Shown here one piece after another: positions 15,217 to 23,692 of a stretch of 31,531 nucleotides of DNA. Position numbers and translations under genes: made by a program. Within the stretch, counting starts at the first letter, position 1, and each line of letters opens with the position of its first letter. Origin of the DNA: Defluviitaleaceae bacterium (GTDB lineage Bacteria > Bacillota > Clostridia > Lachnospirales > UBA5962); NCBI GenBank assembly GCA_009780765.1, contig WQZK01000004.1, positions 1 to 31,531 of the forward strand. The letters are read 5' to 3'. The notes under the pieces were generated by a model that was given only the letters and a program-made list of their open reading frames with translations, did no database searches and was not told where the DNA came from.

Positions 15217-16256
15217 TAATTAGTATCACCTAAATTTGTTATAAACATGGCATCGCCAAAGCTGAAGAATCTATACTCCATAGAAACCGCCTCATTGTAG
15301 GCGTTAAGTATATGTTCACGGTTTGAAAGAGCAGAAACAAGCATTATAAGCGTTGATTCGGGCAGATGAAAGTTTGTAATAAGCCCATCAATCATTTTAA
15401 AATCATAGCCTGGGTAGATAAAAATTTCAGTATCACCTTCACCAGCTTGCAGTTCGCCGTTTACGGTACAAGCTTCAAGTGTTCTAACAGACGTAGTGCC
15501 AACTGCAATAACTTTTTTGCCAGATTTTTTTGCTGTGTTTATAATATCAGCCTGTTCTCTTTCAACTGAATAAAATTCTGAATGCATTTTATGCTCTTTA
15601 ACATTATCAACTTTAACAGGCCTAAATGTTCCAAGCCCAACGTGAAGTGTAATTCTTGCAATTTTAATGCCTTTTTTTTCGATCTCTTCTAAAAGTTCGT
15701 TTGTAAAATGAAGCCCAGCTGTAGGAGCCGCTGCAGAGCCTTCATTTTTAGCATAAACTGTTTGGTATCGGTCTTTTTCTTCTAGTTTTTCAGTAATATA
15801 TGGAGGGAGAGGCATTTCTCCTAATTTGTCTAAAATCTCTTCAAAAATACCATTGTAGCTAAACTCGACAATTCTATTGCCGTCATCTACAATATCTTTT
15901 ACAATACAACTTAAAAGCCCATCGCCAAACTCTATTTCATCACCAATTCTGGCTCTTTTTCCGGGAGAAACTAAAGTTTCCCATTTGTCATCTTCAAGTC
16001 GTTTTAAGAGAAGTAACTCAACTTGTGAATTTGTGCTTTTTTTACATCCAAAAATACGAGCAGGAATAACCTTTGTTTCGTTTATAACAAGGCAGTCACC
16101 TTCATTTAAGTAGTCTATAATAGATTTAAAGTGGGTATGTGTAGTTTTTCCCGTGTTTCTATCAAGAATTAAAAGTCTTGATGCTGTACGATCTTTAAGT
16201 GGGCTCTGTGCTATAAGTTTTTCAGGTAAATCGTAGTAAAAGTCGCTTGTATTCAT
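15216..16256 (-). CDS. queA: S-adenosylmethionine:tRNA ribosyltransferase-isomerase
   Basis: 346-residue enzyme that moves the ribosyl part of SAM onto preQ1 at the wobble position of GUN tRNAs to give epoxyqueuosine. Signatures: SDFYYDLPEKLIAQSPLKDR at the N terminus, GDCLVINETKVIPARIFG, GEMPLPPYI, the signature GSAAAPTAGLHFT and HVGLGTFRPV, and the C-terminal FHLPESTLIMLVSAL. GAGG lies about seven bases before the ATG. It sits between spoIID (10 bases) and rarA (1-base overlap). tgt, the usual neighbour that inserts preQ1, is not in this window. Confidence 0.96.
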   Translation of the reverse strand: MNTSDFYYDLPEKLIAQSPLKDRTASRLLILDRNTGKTTHTHFKSIIDYLNEGDCLVINETKVIPARIFGCKKSTNSQVELLLLKRLEDDKWETLVSPGKRARIGDEIEFGDGLLSCIVKDIVDDGNRIVEFSYNGIFEEILDKLGEMPLPPYITEKLEEKDRYQTVYAKNEGSAAAPTAGLHFTNELLEEIEKKGIKIARITLHVGLGTFRPVKVDNVKEHKMHSEFYSVEREQADIINTAKKSGKKVIAVGTTSVRTLEACTVNGELQAGEGDTEIFIYPGYDFKMIDGLITNFHLPESTLIMLVSALSNREHILNAYNEAVSMEYRFFSFGDAMFITNLGDTN

Positions 16257-16266
16257 AAAAAACCTC

Positions 16267-17442
16267 TTATCTTATTGTTGTTCCAGTGTAATAATGTATA
16301 AGTATTTGATCGAAAGTAAAGCCTGCCTCTGCCATACCTTTTGCACCAAATTGGCTCATTCCAACGCCATGGCCAAAGCCTCTTCCAGAAAAGGTAACAC
16401 TGCTTCCATTAAGATTAGTAATTGTGAAGTTACGACTCATCAAGGAACCACCTTGAGTACCTGCAAAAAACGTTCTTATATTTTCTTGCCTTAGTATATG
16501 ATTGCCATTTGAACCTTCTATTATAAGCAAACCAACACGATTTGTTGAATTTCTGTTAATTGAAAGAGATTGAACTGTACCAATATTTATATTTCTTGCA
16601 TTTAAAATAGATTGTATTTCTGAAAATGTTATGGTGCGTTGCCAAACTCTACCTTCTGTTTCAAACGTATCTATAACACTTCTAAAATATGGGCGAGCTT
16701 CTTGCCAAACATTTTCGGCATTTTCAGTTACTCCACCGCTAGAGGAGAAATATGTAGCGTTAATAACTTCGTTGTTAAAGTAAATCATTAGACCTCTTGT
16801 TGAGTTCACAGCATATCTAGAGTTTTCGGTTTCTTGCTCAAAACCATTATAAACTTGAGACATGGTTGTATCACAAAGGTCAAAATTAAGCCCAGCTTCA
16901 ATATTCATTTTAATTCTAGTATATGTATAACTACGAGCAGCAACAGCTTGTGCTTTTAAAGCTTCCATGTGCCAATTAGATGGCATTTCGGAAGATACAA
17001 CAGAGTAAAGATACTCCTCCATATCAACTATATTTATTGCATTAATTCGATTATTTCTTTGGCTAAACTCAATCATTCCTCGGTAACTTCGCGATGAGAG
17101 ACTTACAGGTGCTCCATTTGTATCCCAAATTATAGGGATTATATTTTCATCAAATGCAAAAAGTGGAGTGCCATTAGCTTTAATTACTATTTGAGAATTT
17201 AAAATTCTAACAACAAAGCCATTCTCGTTTGTTCTAGTGGCTAAGGCAGTTATTTCACCATCTAAATCAAATCCTACAACAATACTTGTATTAGCTATAT
17301 TAATAGATTCTTGCTGATGAAATCTTTGTAAAAGGCCAACTCTTATATATTGTGAATTGCTTTCTTCTGCATAAATGTTAGAAAAACCAAGTAAACTAAA
17401 ACATAAAACTAGTGATACTAAAATTGCTAAAAACTTTTTCAT
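16267..17442 (-). CDS. spoIID: SpoIID/LytB-type sporulation lytic transglycosylase
   Basis: 391 residues from ATG 17442, which has GGAGG five bases upstream; an upstream in-frame start at 17463 lacks this. An N-terminal Sec signal (about 3-25, ending SNIYA) exports it. The SpoIID domain runs from about 120: GMIEF, IVDMEEYLYSVVSSEMPSNW with E152 as the likely catalytic glutamate, ALKAQAVAARSYT, and the C-terminal GRGFGHGVGMSQFGAKGMA. SpoIID cuts glycan strands without stem peptides during engulfment in sporulation. In many homologues a zinc-binding CDTTHCQVY-like motif follows; here it reads CDTTMSQVYNG, with C190 kept and His/Cys replaced by M194 and S195. It could instead be a vegetative LytB-like paralogue, since spoIIP and other stage II genes are not adjacent. 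Confidence 0.87.
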   Translation of the reverse strand: MKKFLAILVSLVLCFSLLGFSNIYAEESNSQYIRVGLLQRFHQQESINIANTSIVVGFDLDGEITALATRTNENGFVVRILNSQIVIKANGTPLFAFDENIIPIIWDTNGAPVSLSSRSYRGMIEFSQRNNRINAINIVDMEEYLYSVVSSEMPSNWHMEALKAQAVAARSYTYTRIKMNIEAGLNFDLCDTTMSQVYNGFEQETENSRYAVNSTRGLMIYFNNEVINATYFSSSGGVTENAENVWQEARPYFRSVIDTFETEGRVWQRTITFSEIQSILNARNINIGTVQSLSINRNSTNRVGLLIIEGSNGNHILRQENIRTFFAGTQGGSLMSRNFTITNLNGSSVTFSGRGFGHGVGMSQFGAKGMAEAGFTFDQILIHYYTGTTIR

Positions 17443-17530
17443 AATTTCCTCCAAAGAAAACAATGAGTTTTCTTGATTTACGTAATTTCAGAAATATTGC
17501 TCTCATCCCGCTAATATATCGATAAAATCC

Positions 17531-17539
17531 ATTATAACA
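17531..17539 (-). promoter_or_regulatory. Extended -10 promoter for spoIID-queA-rarA
   Basis: On the minus strand TGTTATAAT gives a perfect TATAAT -10 with the TGn extension. No good -35 is visible at 16-18 bases, and nothing close to the mother-cell sigma-E consensus was found. The leader would be about 80 bases and includes an 8-bp inverted repeat (17454-17461 with 17467-17474) just upstream of the ribosome site. Confidence 0.5.
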
Positions 17540-17567
17540 TATTTTTTTATAAATTTCTACAAAAACC

Positions 17568-17596
17568 TTTAAAAAATTTAAAAAGTAATATATAAT
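17568..17596 (+). promoter_or_regulatory. Promoter for the phosphatase-exporter operon
   Basis: A perfect -10 TATAAT (17591-17596) is 17 bases from the weak -35 TTTAAA (17568-17573, 4 of 6). The start point near 17603 gives a leader of about 22 bases containing the GGAGG site. It is divergent from the spoIID promoter. Confidence 0.55.
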
Positions 17597-17624
17597 TAAT
17601 ATTAGAATGATTGGAGGACGAAAA

Positions 17625-18371
17625 ATGGAAAACTTTCCAAAAAGATTTAACCTAAAGGGAGCAACTGTTACAAATATGCGTGAGCTTGGTGGTTATCAGC
17701 GAGAAGACAAAAAAGTTACAAAATACAAAGAGTTTTTAAGAAGCAGCACGATGGCCGATTTAACTGAAGAGCATTGTGACTATCTTATAAGCTATGGACT
17801 TAAAACCGTGATCGATTTAAGAAGTGATTATGAAATAGCTAGAGATCCAAGCTCTTTTGCAGACTATGTTGGAGTAAGCTATAAAAATATTCCGCTTTTA
17901 TGTGAAAAACATCCACAAATTAGCGAAAATATTACACTTGGTGAGCTATATATTGCAATGTTTGAAGAAAGACATAATTTTGCAGAAGTGTTTGCTTTTA
18001 TGGCAGAAAATGCAGAAGGCATTATTCTTTTTAACTGTGTTGCAGGAAAAGATAGAACAGGTGTAGTTGCCACATTACTTTTAATGCTTGCAGGAATTGA
18101 TAAAGTTGATATTTTGGTAGATTACGAAATTTCTTCTACATACAATAAAAAAATTGCGGAAGAATATTATTCAAACAAGTTTAAGTATCTTGAAGATGAA
18201 GAGCTAATTAAAGGCGAAATTTCAAAATGGCAACATATTATGCATGCAAGACCTGAATATATAGAAAAATTTTATGATGCTGTTATAAAATTTGGTGGGG
18301 TAGAAGAGTATCTTCGTTCTTGTGGAATTAGCAATAAAATTATTGAGATAATAAAAAATAAAGTTATATAG
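17625..18371 (+). CDS. Tyrosine/serine protein phosphatase-like protein (Y_phosphatase3 type)
   Basis: 248 residues from ATG 17625 with TTGGAGG upstream. The Cx5R active site is C138-V-A-G-K-D-R144-T-G, the loop of the cysteine phosphatases in this family. The N terminus has NMRELGGYQ and FLRSSTMADLTEEHCDYL, and TVIDLRSDYE, all typical of the Y_phosphatase3 family, whose substrates in bacteria may be phosphotyrosine proteins or phosphoinositides. Cytosolic, no signal. It is eight bases upstream of the exporter pair and shares its promoter. A link between the two functions is not known. Confidence 0.85.
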   Translation: MENFPKRFNLKGATVTNMRELGGYQREDKKVTKYKEFLRSSTMADLTEEHCDYLISYGLKTVIDLRSDYEIARDPSSFADYVGVSYKNIPLLCEKHPQISENITLGELYIAMFEERHNFAEVFAFMAENAEGIILFNCVAGKDRTGVVATLLLMLAGIDKVDILVDYEISSTYNKKIAEEYYSNKFKYLEDEELIKGEISKWQHIMHARPEYIEKFYDAVIKFGGVEEYLRSCGISNKIIEIIKNKVI

Positions 18372-18379
18372 GTGCTGAT

Positions 18380-19138
18380 ATGGATAAAGAGAAAATATTA
18401 AAATTTGCGATGGACGCATCTTTAGTAATGCTTCAAAATGGTGCAGAAACAAACCGTGTAGAAGATACGATGACAAGGATACTCAAAAATTATGGGTTTG
18501 TAGAAATAGAGCCATTTGTTACAAGTACAGGTATGTTTTGTACAGTTATAGACCAAGATGGCAAGATTTTTTCTGCAACAAAAAGAATTGCAAAAAGAGG
18601 CATAAATCTTGAGAAAATATCGCTCATAAATGAGATGAGCAGGAAATTAGCAGAGAAAAAAATAGATTTAGAAGAAGCAATTAAGGAAGTTGAAAGAATA
18701 AGGGCCCTTAAGCCTTACAAAAATATTCATAAGATGGTTGCAACAGCTATTGCATGTGCAGCGTTTTCACATATTTTTGGAGGTAACCATATAGATGCCG
18801 CTGTTGCATTTTTGGCAAGTTTAACGCTTTTTGGGTTTATTATTTTGGCAGGGCGGTTTAATATTTCAGATTTTGTTGTAAATATTATAGGTGGCGGCAT
18901 TTCTTCAAGCGTCGTACTAATGCTTTATAGGCTTGGTTTTGGTGCTAATGTGGATGTTGCGATAATTGGTTCTATTATGCCACTTATACCTGGAGTTAGT
19001 TTTACAAATGCTGTTCGTGATGTTTTTGCAGGAGATTACCTTTCGGGTACAAGCAGATTGCTTGATTCGGTGCTAGTTGCGATTTGTATTGCTACTGGGG
19101 TTGGAGCTTCGCTTGGATTTTGGTTCTTTGTAGGATAG
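18380..19138 (+). CDS. Threonine/serine exporter ThrE, N-terminal part (DUF1212)
   Basis: 252 residues. A soluble N-terminal region of about 110 residues carries the family signature MLQNGAETNRVEDTMTRIL and TSTGMFCTV, followed by about five membrane helices from residue 115 on, ending in LGFWFFVG. It matches the ThrE/YjjP family, proposed to export threonine and serine in Corynebacterium and linked to succinate export in E. coli (YjjPB). In Firmicutes the exporter is split into two proteins, and the second half is the next gene. ATG 18380 with AGGTG eight bases away. The real substrate here is not shown by the sequence. Confidence 0.88.
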   Translation: MDKEKILKFAMDASLVMLQNGAETNRVEDTMTRILKNYGFVEIEPFVTSTGMFCTVIDQDGKIFSATKRIAKRGINLEKISLINEMSRKLAEKKIDLEEAIKEVERIRALKPYKNIHKMVATAIACAAFSHIFGGNHIDAAVAFLASLTLFGFIILAGRFNISDFVVNIIGGGISSSVVLMLYRLGFGANVDVAIIGSIMPLIPGVSFTNAVRDVFAGDYLSGTSRLLDSVLVAICIATGVGASLGFWFFVG

Positions 19139-19151
19139 GGGGGAATTGCAG

Positions 19152-19619
19152 ATGTTTTTTATTGATATGCCTTTACTTATAAGGCTTGGTGCCGTTTATG
19201 TAGCAACAACTTTTTTTGCACTTATGTTTAATGCACCTAAAAAAGAATTGTTGTTTTGTGGGTTGGCTGGATTTTTTGGCTGGCTAGCCTACGAAATTTC
19301 GAGCCTTTATTTAGACTCGGAAGCGATAACCATTTTTATTTCAACTATGGCAGTAACTGCATTAAGTCGCAGGCTAAGTTTTGTGAGGAAGCAGCCTATA
19401 AGCGTGTATTTAATATCAGGAATTATTCCTCTTGTGCCAGGTTTTTTAATTTATTACACGGTTTATAATATGATTTCAGAAGAGGTTGGTGCCGCTGTTT
19501 TAATGGGTATTGAAACACTTAGGATAGCAGGCTCTATAGCTCTTGGTATTATGGCGATTTTTGTGTTTCCATATAAAGTTTTTAACAAAAAGATGTTTTC
19601 AAGTAGCAGAAGAAACTAA
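19152..19619 (+). CDS. Threonine/serine exporter ThrE, C-terminal part (DUF3815)
   Basis: 155 residues from ATG 19152, which has AGGGGGG eight bases upstream; a TTG six bases earlier is too near that site. About four to five membrane helices with the ThrE_2 signatures FFGWLAYE and ISGIIPLVPGFLIYYTVY, the latter resembling the SIMPLIPGVSFTNA segment of its partner. This is the YjjB-type half, expected to combine with the DUF1212 protein in one membrane complex. It lies 13 bases downstream of its partner; two genes is the normal arrangement here, not a frameshift. Its last 21 bases overlap a convergent small gene. Confidence 0.87.
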   Translation: MFFIDMPLLIRLGAVYVATTFFALMFNAPKKELLFCGLAGFFGWLAYEISSLYLDSEAITIFISTMAVTALSRRLSFVRKQPISVYLISGIIPLVPGFLIYYTVYNMISEEVGAAVLMGIETLRIAGSIALGIMAIFVFPYKVFNKKMFSSSRRN

Positions 19620-19775
19620 CGTACTTTGATTAGGATTTTGCGAGCAGTTTCTTGTATTATAGCTCTGGCAACTTAAGCAAAGCGGATTATCTATTGTTTG
19701 GTTGTGCAGAAGGCTTTTGCCTTGCTCTAGTGCTTGAAATTTTTTGCACGAATTTATATTATTTTTCATAATCAT
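19599..19775 (-). CDS. Small four-cysteine protein, unknown family
   Basis: 58 residues from the ATG at 19773-19775. A consensus GGAGGTG site lies exactly eight bases upstream, which is the main evidence that it is real. Cysteines are C10, C33, C36 and C44, the last three in the cluster CLSCQSYNTRNC. That could hold one zinc or iron, or be modified. No signal peptide or hydrophobic helix; rich in Asn, Gln and Ser at the C-terminal end. It is convergent to the ThrE C-terminal gene and overlaps it by 21 bases. Downstream on its own strand there is no partner gene. The upstream region (19776-19850) is AT-rich; I found no promoter with sensible spacing. It could be a spore component, regulator or peptide precursor, but I do not recognise it. 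Confidence 0.6.
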   Translation of the reverse strand: MIMKNNINSCKKFQALEQGKSLLHNQTIDNPLCLSCQSYNTRNCSQNPNQSTLVSSAT

Positions 19776-19850
19776 AAAAAACACCTCCGTTATATAAGTA
19801 TTTTTCACAAAATGTAAAATATTTATACAATGGTGGTGTTCATTTGTTTG

Positions 19851-20261
19851 CTAGCTTATATTTTTTATAATAATTTTTCGAAATTGTGCAATATAAAATG
19901 TGGCAAGTGATAAGCCATACACATAGACTACGATTTCAAATACTACGTTAAATGTCATAATTTCAAAAAGACCCGAATAAAATCCGAACATTAAACCGAT
20001 TAGTGCATGAAAAATTAAGCCTCCTGCATTTAGCAAGCCCACTAAAATTGCTAATGTGTAAGATTTTTTTAACAATGAATACACTAGAAGCCATGATAAT
20101 AAGGCAAAAACAGAGTTGGGTAATGCGAACGACATAAACCATGGTACATATCCATGAACGATTTCTTCTGGCGGAAGCACTCCAAAAAACCTGACTAAGT
20201 ACAATGTGTTCACTGTTGCATTAAATATGCTTAACACAATAAGTAATTTACGGCGTACCAT
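19851..20261 (-). CDS. Four-helix membrane protein of unknown function
   Basis: 136 residues, GAAGGAG seven bases before the ATG. Hydrophobicity shows four membrane segments: about 5-24, 42-64, 68-92 and 100-127, with short polar ends; the C terminus is Arg/Lys-rich, so it probably faces the cytosol. No known motif seen. It follows nadK by 12 bases and is likely the last gene of the long minus-strand operon. In many Clostridia nadK is followed by argR, recN and spoIVB; this gene takes that place here. The fold resembles small DUF membrane proteins, but I cannot name a family. Confidence 0.7.
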   Translation of the reverse strand: MVRRKLLIVLSIFNATVNTLYLVRFFGVLPPEEIVHGYVPWFMSFALPNSVFALLSWLLVYSLLKKSYTLAILVGLLNAGGLIFHALIGLMFGFYSGLFEIMTFNVVFEIVVYVYGLSLATFYIAQFRKIIIKNIS

Positions 20262-20273
20262 ATAAATCTCCTT

Positions 20274-21083
20274 CTATTGATTAAACTTTAAACGTATTAT
20301 ATCATAAAAGCCTAAATTATTGGTTTTTATGATACTTGTATAGTATTCTGACTTTTTGATAGCTATTTTGCTTTTTGGCTTTAACGGAATCCTAACTTGG
20401 CCATCTAGCACAAGAACAGCATCATTATCAATAGAATCGTCTATCACGATATTAACTTCATCTTGTGCACTTATTACAGATGGGCGTGAATAAATTTTAT
20501 GCGAGCAAATAGGGGTAATTGTAATAAGTTCAATATCTGGTTTAAGTATTGGACCTCCTGCTGAAAGATTATAAGCAGTAGAACCCGTTGGAGTCGAAAC
20601 TATAATGCCATCTGCTCTGTATTTATCTATATATTCATCATTAGCCCATATCTTTAATGATATAATTTTTGAGATAGAGTTTCTTAAAACACAAATGTCG
20701 TTCAGTGCAATATGATCGCTTTTTTTACCGTCTATAGTAACCTCTAACATCATTCTTTTTTCGATTTTATAATCATTTTTTGCAATCTTTTCAAGAGCCA
20801 AAAGTCCTTCTTTTTTATCAGCTGCGGTAAGGTAACCGAGAGTTCCAAGATTAATTCCAATAAGAGGAACATTATATTTAGCGAAATTACGGGCAGCACT
20901 TAGCATTGTTCCATCACCACCTAAAACCACTATATACTTGTAGTACGAACATGATTCATTTATAAAAGTGGTGTTTATAACAACGGGAATAAAACCGTTT
21001 TTTTCGGCCCAAGAATAAACCTCTTTTGTGTAGTTTGAGTTTATATCTTTTTCTTCGTTCACAAATATTCCAATTTTTTTCAT
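20274..21083 (-). CDS. nadK: NAD kinase
   Basis: 269 residues from ATG 21083 (an in-frame TTG just before it is ignored). ATP- or polyphosphate-dependent phosphorylation of NAD to NADP in the cytosol. Signatures: VVLGGDGTML with GGDG at 55-58, PLIGINLGTLGYLT, the RADGIIVSTPTGSTAYNLSAGGPI motif region and the ITPICSHKIYSRP segment typical of the family. The start shares one base with the tlyA stop (TGATG), and AAAGGAAG upstream lies inside tlyA. The order dxs-tlyA-nadK is widespread in Firmicutes. Length is normal. Confidence 0.96.
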   Translation of the reverse strand: MKKIGIFVNEEKDINSNYTKEVYSWAEKNGFIPVVINTTFINESCSYYKYIVVLGGDGTMLSAARNFAKYNVPLIGINLGTLGYLTAADKKEGLLALEKIAKNDYKIEKRMMLEVTIDGKKSDHIALNDICVLRNSISKIISLKIWANDEYIDKYRADGIIVSTPTGSTAYNLSAGGPILKPDIELITITPICSHKIYSRPSVISAQDEVNIVIDDSIDNDAVLVLDGQVRIPLKPKSKIAIKKSEYYTSIIKTNNLGFYDIIRLKFNQ

Positions 21084-21823
21084 CAATCTAACTTCCTTTT
21101 AAGGTAAATAAGAAACTCTGTGTTACCGTTACCACCTTTTAATGGCGATTCTATTAGGTTTACAACATTAAGACCATTACTAGAAAAATAATTTCGAAAA
21201 TCATTTAAAATTTTATTATGAATTTTTTTATCTTTAACAATACCTTTTTTAGTTAAATTTTCACGCCCTGCTTCAAACTGTGGTTTTATAAGGCATATAA
21301 TTTCAGCATTTTTATGAACAAGATTTAATGCCGACAAAAAGACTTTCTTAAGCGACACAAACGAAACATCAATCACAAGTATTTCAGGTTTATCAGGCAG
21401 ATTATTAACATCGTTGATATTTGTTTTTTCCATTGACATAACTTTAAGGTGTTGTCTTAGGCTTTCATGGAGTTGCTCGGTGCCTGTATCAACAGCATAA
21501 ACTTTGCTTGCACCATACTTTAAAAGACATTCGGTAAAACCGCCTGTTGATGCTCCAACATCAAGGCATATTTTATTTTCAACATCTATATTAAATTCGT
21601 CAATTGCAAACTTTAACTTATTTCCTGCACGGCTTACAAATAAATCTTTTGGTTTTTCGGTGATTATTTCTGAATTTATATCAACTTTTGCACTAGATGA
21701 AGTAATTATCTTTTCATCAACTTTAACGAACCCTTGCTCTATAAAACTTTGTGCCATAGTTCTAGAAATACTTTCTTTTTGCGAAACAAGCACATCAAGG
21801 CGTATTTTTTCATTATTTTCCAT
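21083..21823 (-). CDS. tlyA: TlyA family rRNA (cytidine-2'-O)-methyltransferase
   Basis: 246 residues from ATG 21823, with GAGG upstream overlapping the dxs end. An S4 RNA-binding domain covers about 1-60 (IRLDVLVSQKESISRTMAQ). An FtsJ/RrmJ-type methyltransferase follows, with the SAM motif CLDVGASTGGFTECLL (D88, G90, G94), VIDVSFVSL and LIKPQFE carrying the catalytic-type Asp and Lys. Characterised TlyA proteins methylate 16S and 23S rRNA cytidines and affect capreomycin sensitivity; haemolysin naming is historical. It starts one base after the dxs stop and overlaps nadK by one base. Target sites in this organism are inferred. Confidence 0.92.
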   Translation of the reverse strand: MENNEKIRLDVLVSQKESISRTMAQSFIEQGFVKVDEKIITSSSAKVDINSEIITEKPKDLFVSRAGNKLKFAIDEFNIDVENKICLDVGASTGGFTECLLKYGASKVYAVDTGTEQLHESLRQHLKVMSMEKTNINDVNNLPDKPEILVIDVSFVSLKKVFLSALNLVHKNAEIICLIKPQFEAGRENLTKKGIVKDKKIHNKILNDFRNYFSSNGLNVVNLIESPLKGGNGNTEFLIYLKRKLD

Positions 21824-21824
21824 A

Positions 21825-23675
21825 CTACACCTCAATTATTTCAATTATTTTTTTATACATTTTTTCAGTACTAAGGCCATATATGTCAAAAAGTTGTTCC
21901 CTTGTTCCATGAGGTATAAATTCTTTAGGAAATGCAAAATTGTAGAAATTTTTGATATTTGAAGCACTTAATAAGGCTGAGCCAAATCCTCCAACTTCTA
22001 AGTTATCTTCAAAACTGAATACATATTCATGTTTACTTAAGCTTTTCACCATCTCTAAGTCTATAGGTGCTAAAAATCTAGCATTGATTAGGGTAGGGGA
22101 ATAGCCACTATTTTTAAGCATTTCATAAACTTTATAAGCATTATCCATCATTGCCCCAAATGATACTAAGGCAATTTTTTCACCTTTAAAAATAGTTTCA
22201 CTTTTTCCTAGCGAAATATCTTCTACATGTTCATTTAAAACAGTAGATGCCATACCCCTTGGGTATCTTATGGAAATAGGGCCACCGTGATGACTACAAA
22301 ATTCAAACATTTTTTCAAATTCTATTTTGTTTTTTGGTGCGAGAACTACCATATTAGGGATATGTGATAAAAATGACAAATCAAATAAACCTTGATGGGT
22401 TTCGCCATCAGAGCCAACTATTCCGGCACGGTCTATCGCAAAAATAACATGCCTATTTTCAAGGCAAACATCGTGTATAATTTGGTCATAACTTCTTTGT
22501 AAAAACGAAGAGTATACAGCAAAAACAGGGATATAACCACTTTTAGAAAGCCCCGCAGCAAATGTTACAGCATGGCCTTCAGCAATGCCCACATCAAACG
22601 TTTTCTTAGGATATTTTTTAGAGAAAGCTTCAAGCCCTGTACTATCAGGCATTGCGGCTGTTATTGCCACCAGTTTATCATTTTTTTCTGCAATTTTTAA
22701 TAATGTATTTGAAAACACATCGGTGTAAGAATCTTCAAGTTTTTGTTTTGAAATATTTCCACTCTTAACGTCAAATGGTTCAATTCCATGGAATTTAGAT
22801 GGTGAAATCTCGCTATGAATATAGCCTTTACCTTTTTTTGTATAAACATGAAGAAGCACAGGACCATTCATTTTTTTTGCCTGATTTATAACAGAAATAA
22901 GCTCAGCTAAATTATGCCCATTAATTGGACCAATATATTTAAATCCAAGCTCCTCAAAAATAACACCAGGAACAAGCAAGTATTTAAGAGAATTTTTAGT
23001 TTTTTCTAGTGCTTTGTTTAATGGTTTTCCAACCAAGGGAACACTTCTAACAATCTTGCTAATGTTAGATTTTGTGGCAACATATCTAGGATTTATACGT
23101 ATATCGTTCAAATGCCTCGAAATAGAGCCAACATTTCCTGAAATAGACATCTGATTATCATTTAAAACAACAATCATATTGGTGTTAGATTGACCTGCGT
23201 TGTTCATCGCCTCGTACGTAAGCCCACCAGTTATTGAGCCATCACCAACAACAGCAACAACGTTATAATTATCGCCACTTAAATCTCTCCCGACAGCTAT
23301 GCCAAAGGCTTGTGAAATACTAGTAGAAGAATGGCCAACTTTAATACTATCGTGAGGGCTTTCTTTAGGGCTTGGAAAGCCCGATAATCCATTAAGTTGC
23401 CTAAGCATGCCAAAATTATTTTTTCGACCAGTAAGAATCTTATGAACATAAGCCTGATGGCCAACATCCCAAATAATCTTATCCTCTGGAGAATTTAAAG
23501 AATAATGCAAAGCAACAGTAAGTTCACATATACCTAAATTAGAGCTTAAATGCCCACCTGTTTTTGATACAGAATTAACCAAAAACTCTCTTATTTCTTT
23601 ACATAAAACATTTAAGCTCGATATATTCATTTGCTTTATATCTTTTGGTGAATTAACCTTATCAAGTAATTTCAT
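21825..23675 (-). CDS. dxs: 1-deoxy-D-xylulose-5-phosphate synthase
   Basis: 616-residue thiamine-diphosphate enzyme that condenses pyruvate and glyceraldehyde-3-phosphate, the first step of the MEP isoprenoid pathway. Visible: KVGHSSTSIS (H115), the thiamine diphosphate motif GDG (144-146) closed by NDN (172-174), IAEGHAV with the catalytic glutamate in the second half, GIVGSDGETHQGLFDLSF, and a transketolase C-terminal domain starting near SFGAMM. GAGGT lies about eight bases before the ATG. It lies between the PAP2-like gene (17 bases) and tlyA (1 base). With ispA in the same operon, it feeds isoprenoid lipid synthesis; the intermediate MEP genes are elsewhere. Length and residues are standard. 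Confidence 0.97.
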   Translation of the reverse strand: MKLLDKVNSPKDIKQMNISSLNVLCKEIREFLVNSVSKTGGHLSSNLGICELTVALHYSLNSPEDKIIWDVGHQAYVHKILTGRKNNFGMLRQLNGLSGFPSPKESPHDSIKVGHSSTSISQAFGIAVGRDLSGDNYNVVAVVGDGSITGGLTYEAMNNAGQSNTNMIVVLNDNQMSISGNVGSISRHLNDIRINPRYVATKSNISKIVRSVPLVGKPLNKALEKTKNSLKYLLVPGVIFEELGFKYIGPINGHNLAELISVINQAKKMNGPVLLHVYTKKGKGYIHSEISPSKFHGIEPFDVKSGNISKQKLEDSYTDVFSNTLLKIAEKNDKLVAITAAMPDSTGLEAFSKKYPKKTFDVGIAEGHAVTFAAGLSKSGYIPVFAVYSSFLQRSYDQIIHDVCLENRHVIFAIDRAGIVGSDGETHQGLFDLSFLSHIPNMVVLAPKNKIEFEKMFEFCSHHGGPISIRYPRGMASTVLNEHVEDISLGKSETIFKGEKIALVSFGAMMDNAYKVYEMLKNSGYSPTLINARFLAPIDLEMVKSLSKHEYVFSFEDNLEVGGFGSALLSASNIKNFYNFAFPKEFIPHGTREQLFDIYGLSTEKMYKKIIEIIEV

Positions 23676-23692
23676 AATTTACCTCGTGTAGT

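Noticed and set aside
17454..17474. 8-bp inverted repeat before the spoIID ribosome site as an operator
   Set aside because: It is AT-rich, short and of a kind expected by chance in such sequence; kept only as a note in the spoIID promoter entry.
18380..19619. ThrE split as a frameshifted pseudogene
   Set aside because: Both halves have their own ribosome site and normal length; two-gene ThrE is usual in Firmicutes.
19599..19808. Small Cys peptide as a RiPP precursor for the radical SAM enzyme
   Set aside because: The radical SAM gene is about 6 kb away, in another transcript, and is a B12-binding DUF4080 type rather than a SPASM maturase; the peptide does not look like the six-cysteine SCIFF peptide. 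The longer start at 19808 lies upstream of the good ribosome site.
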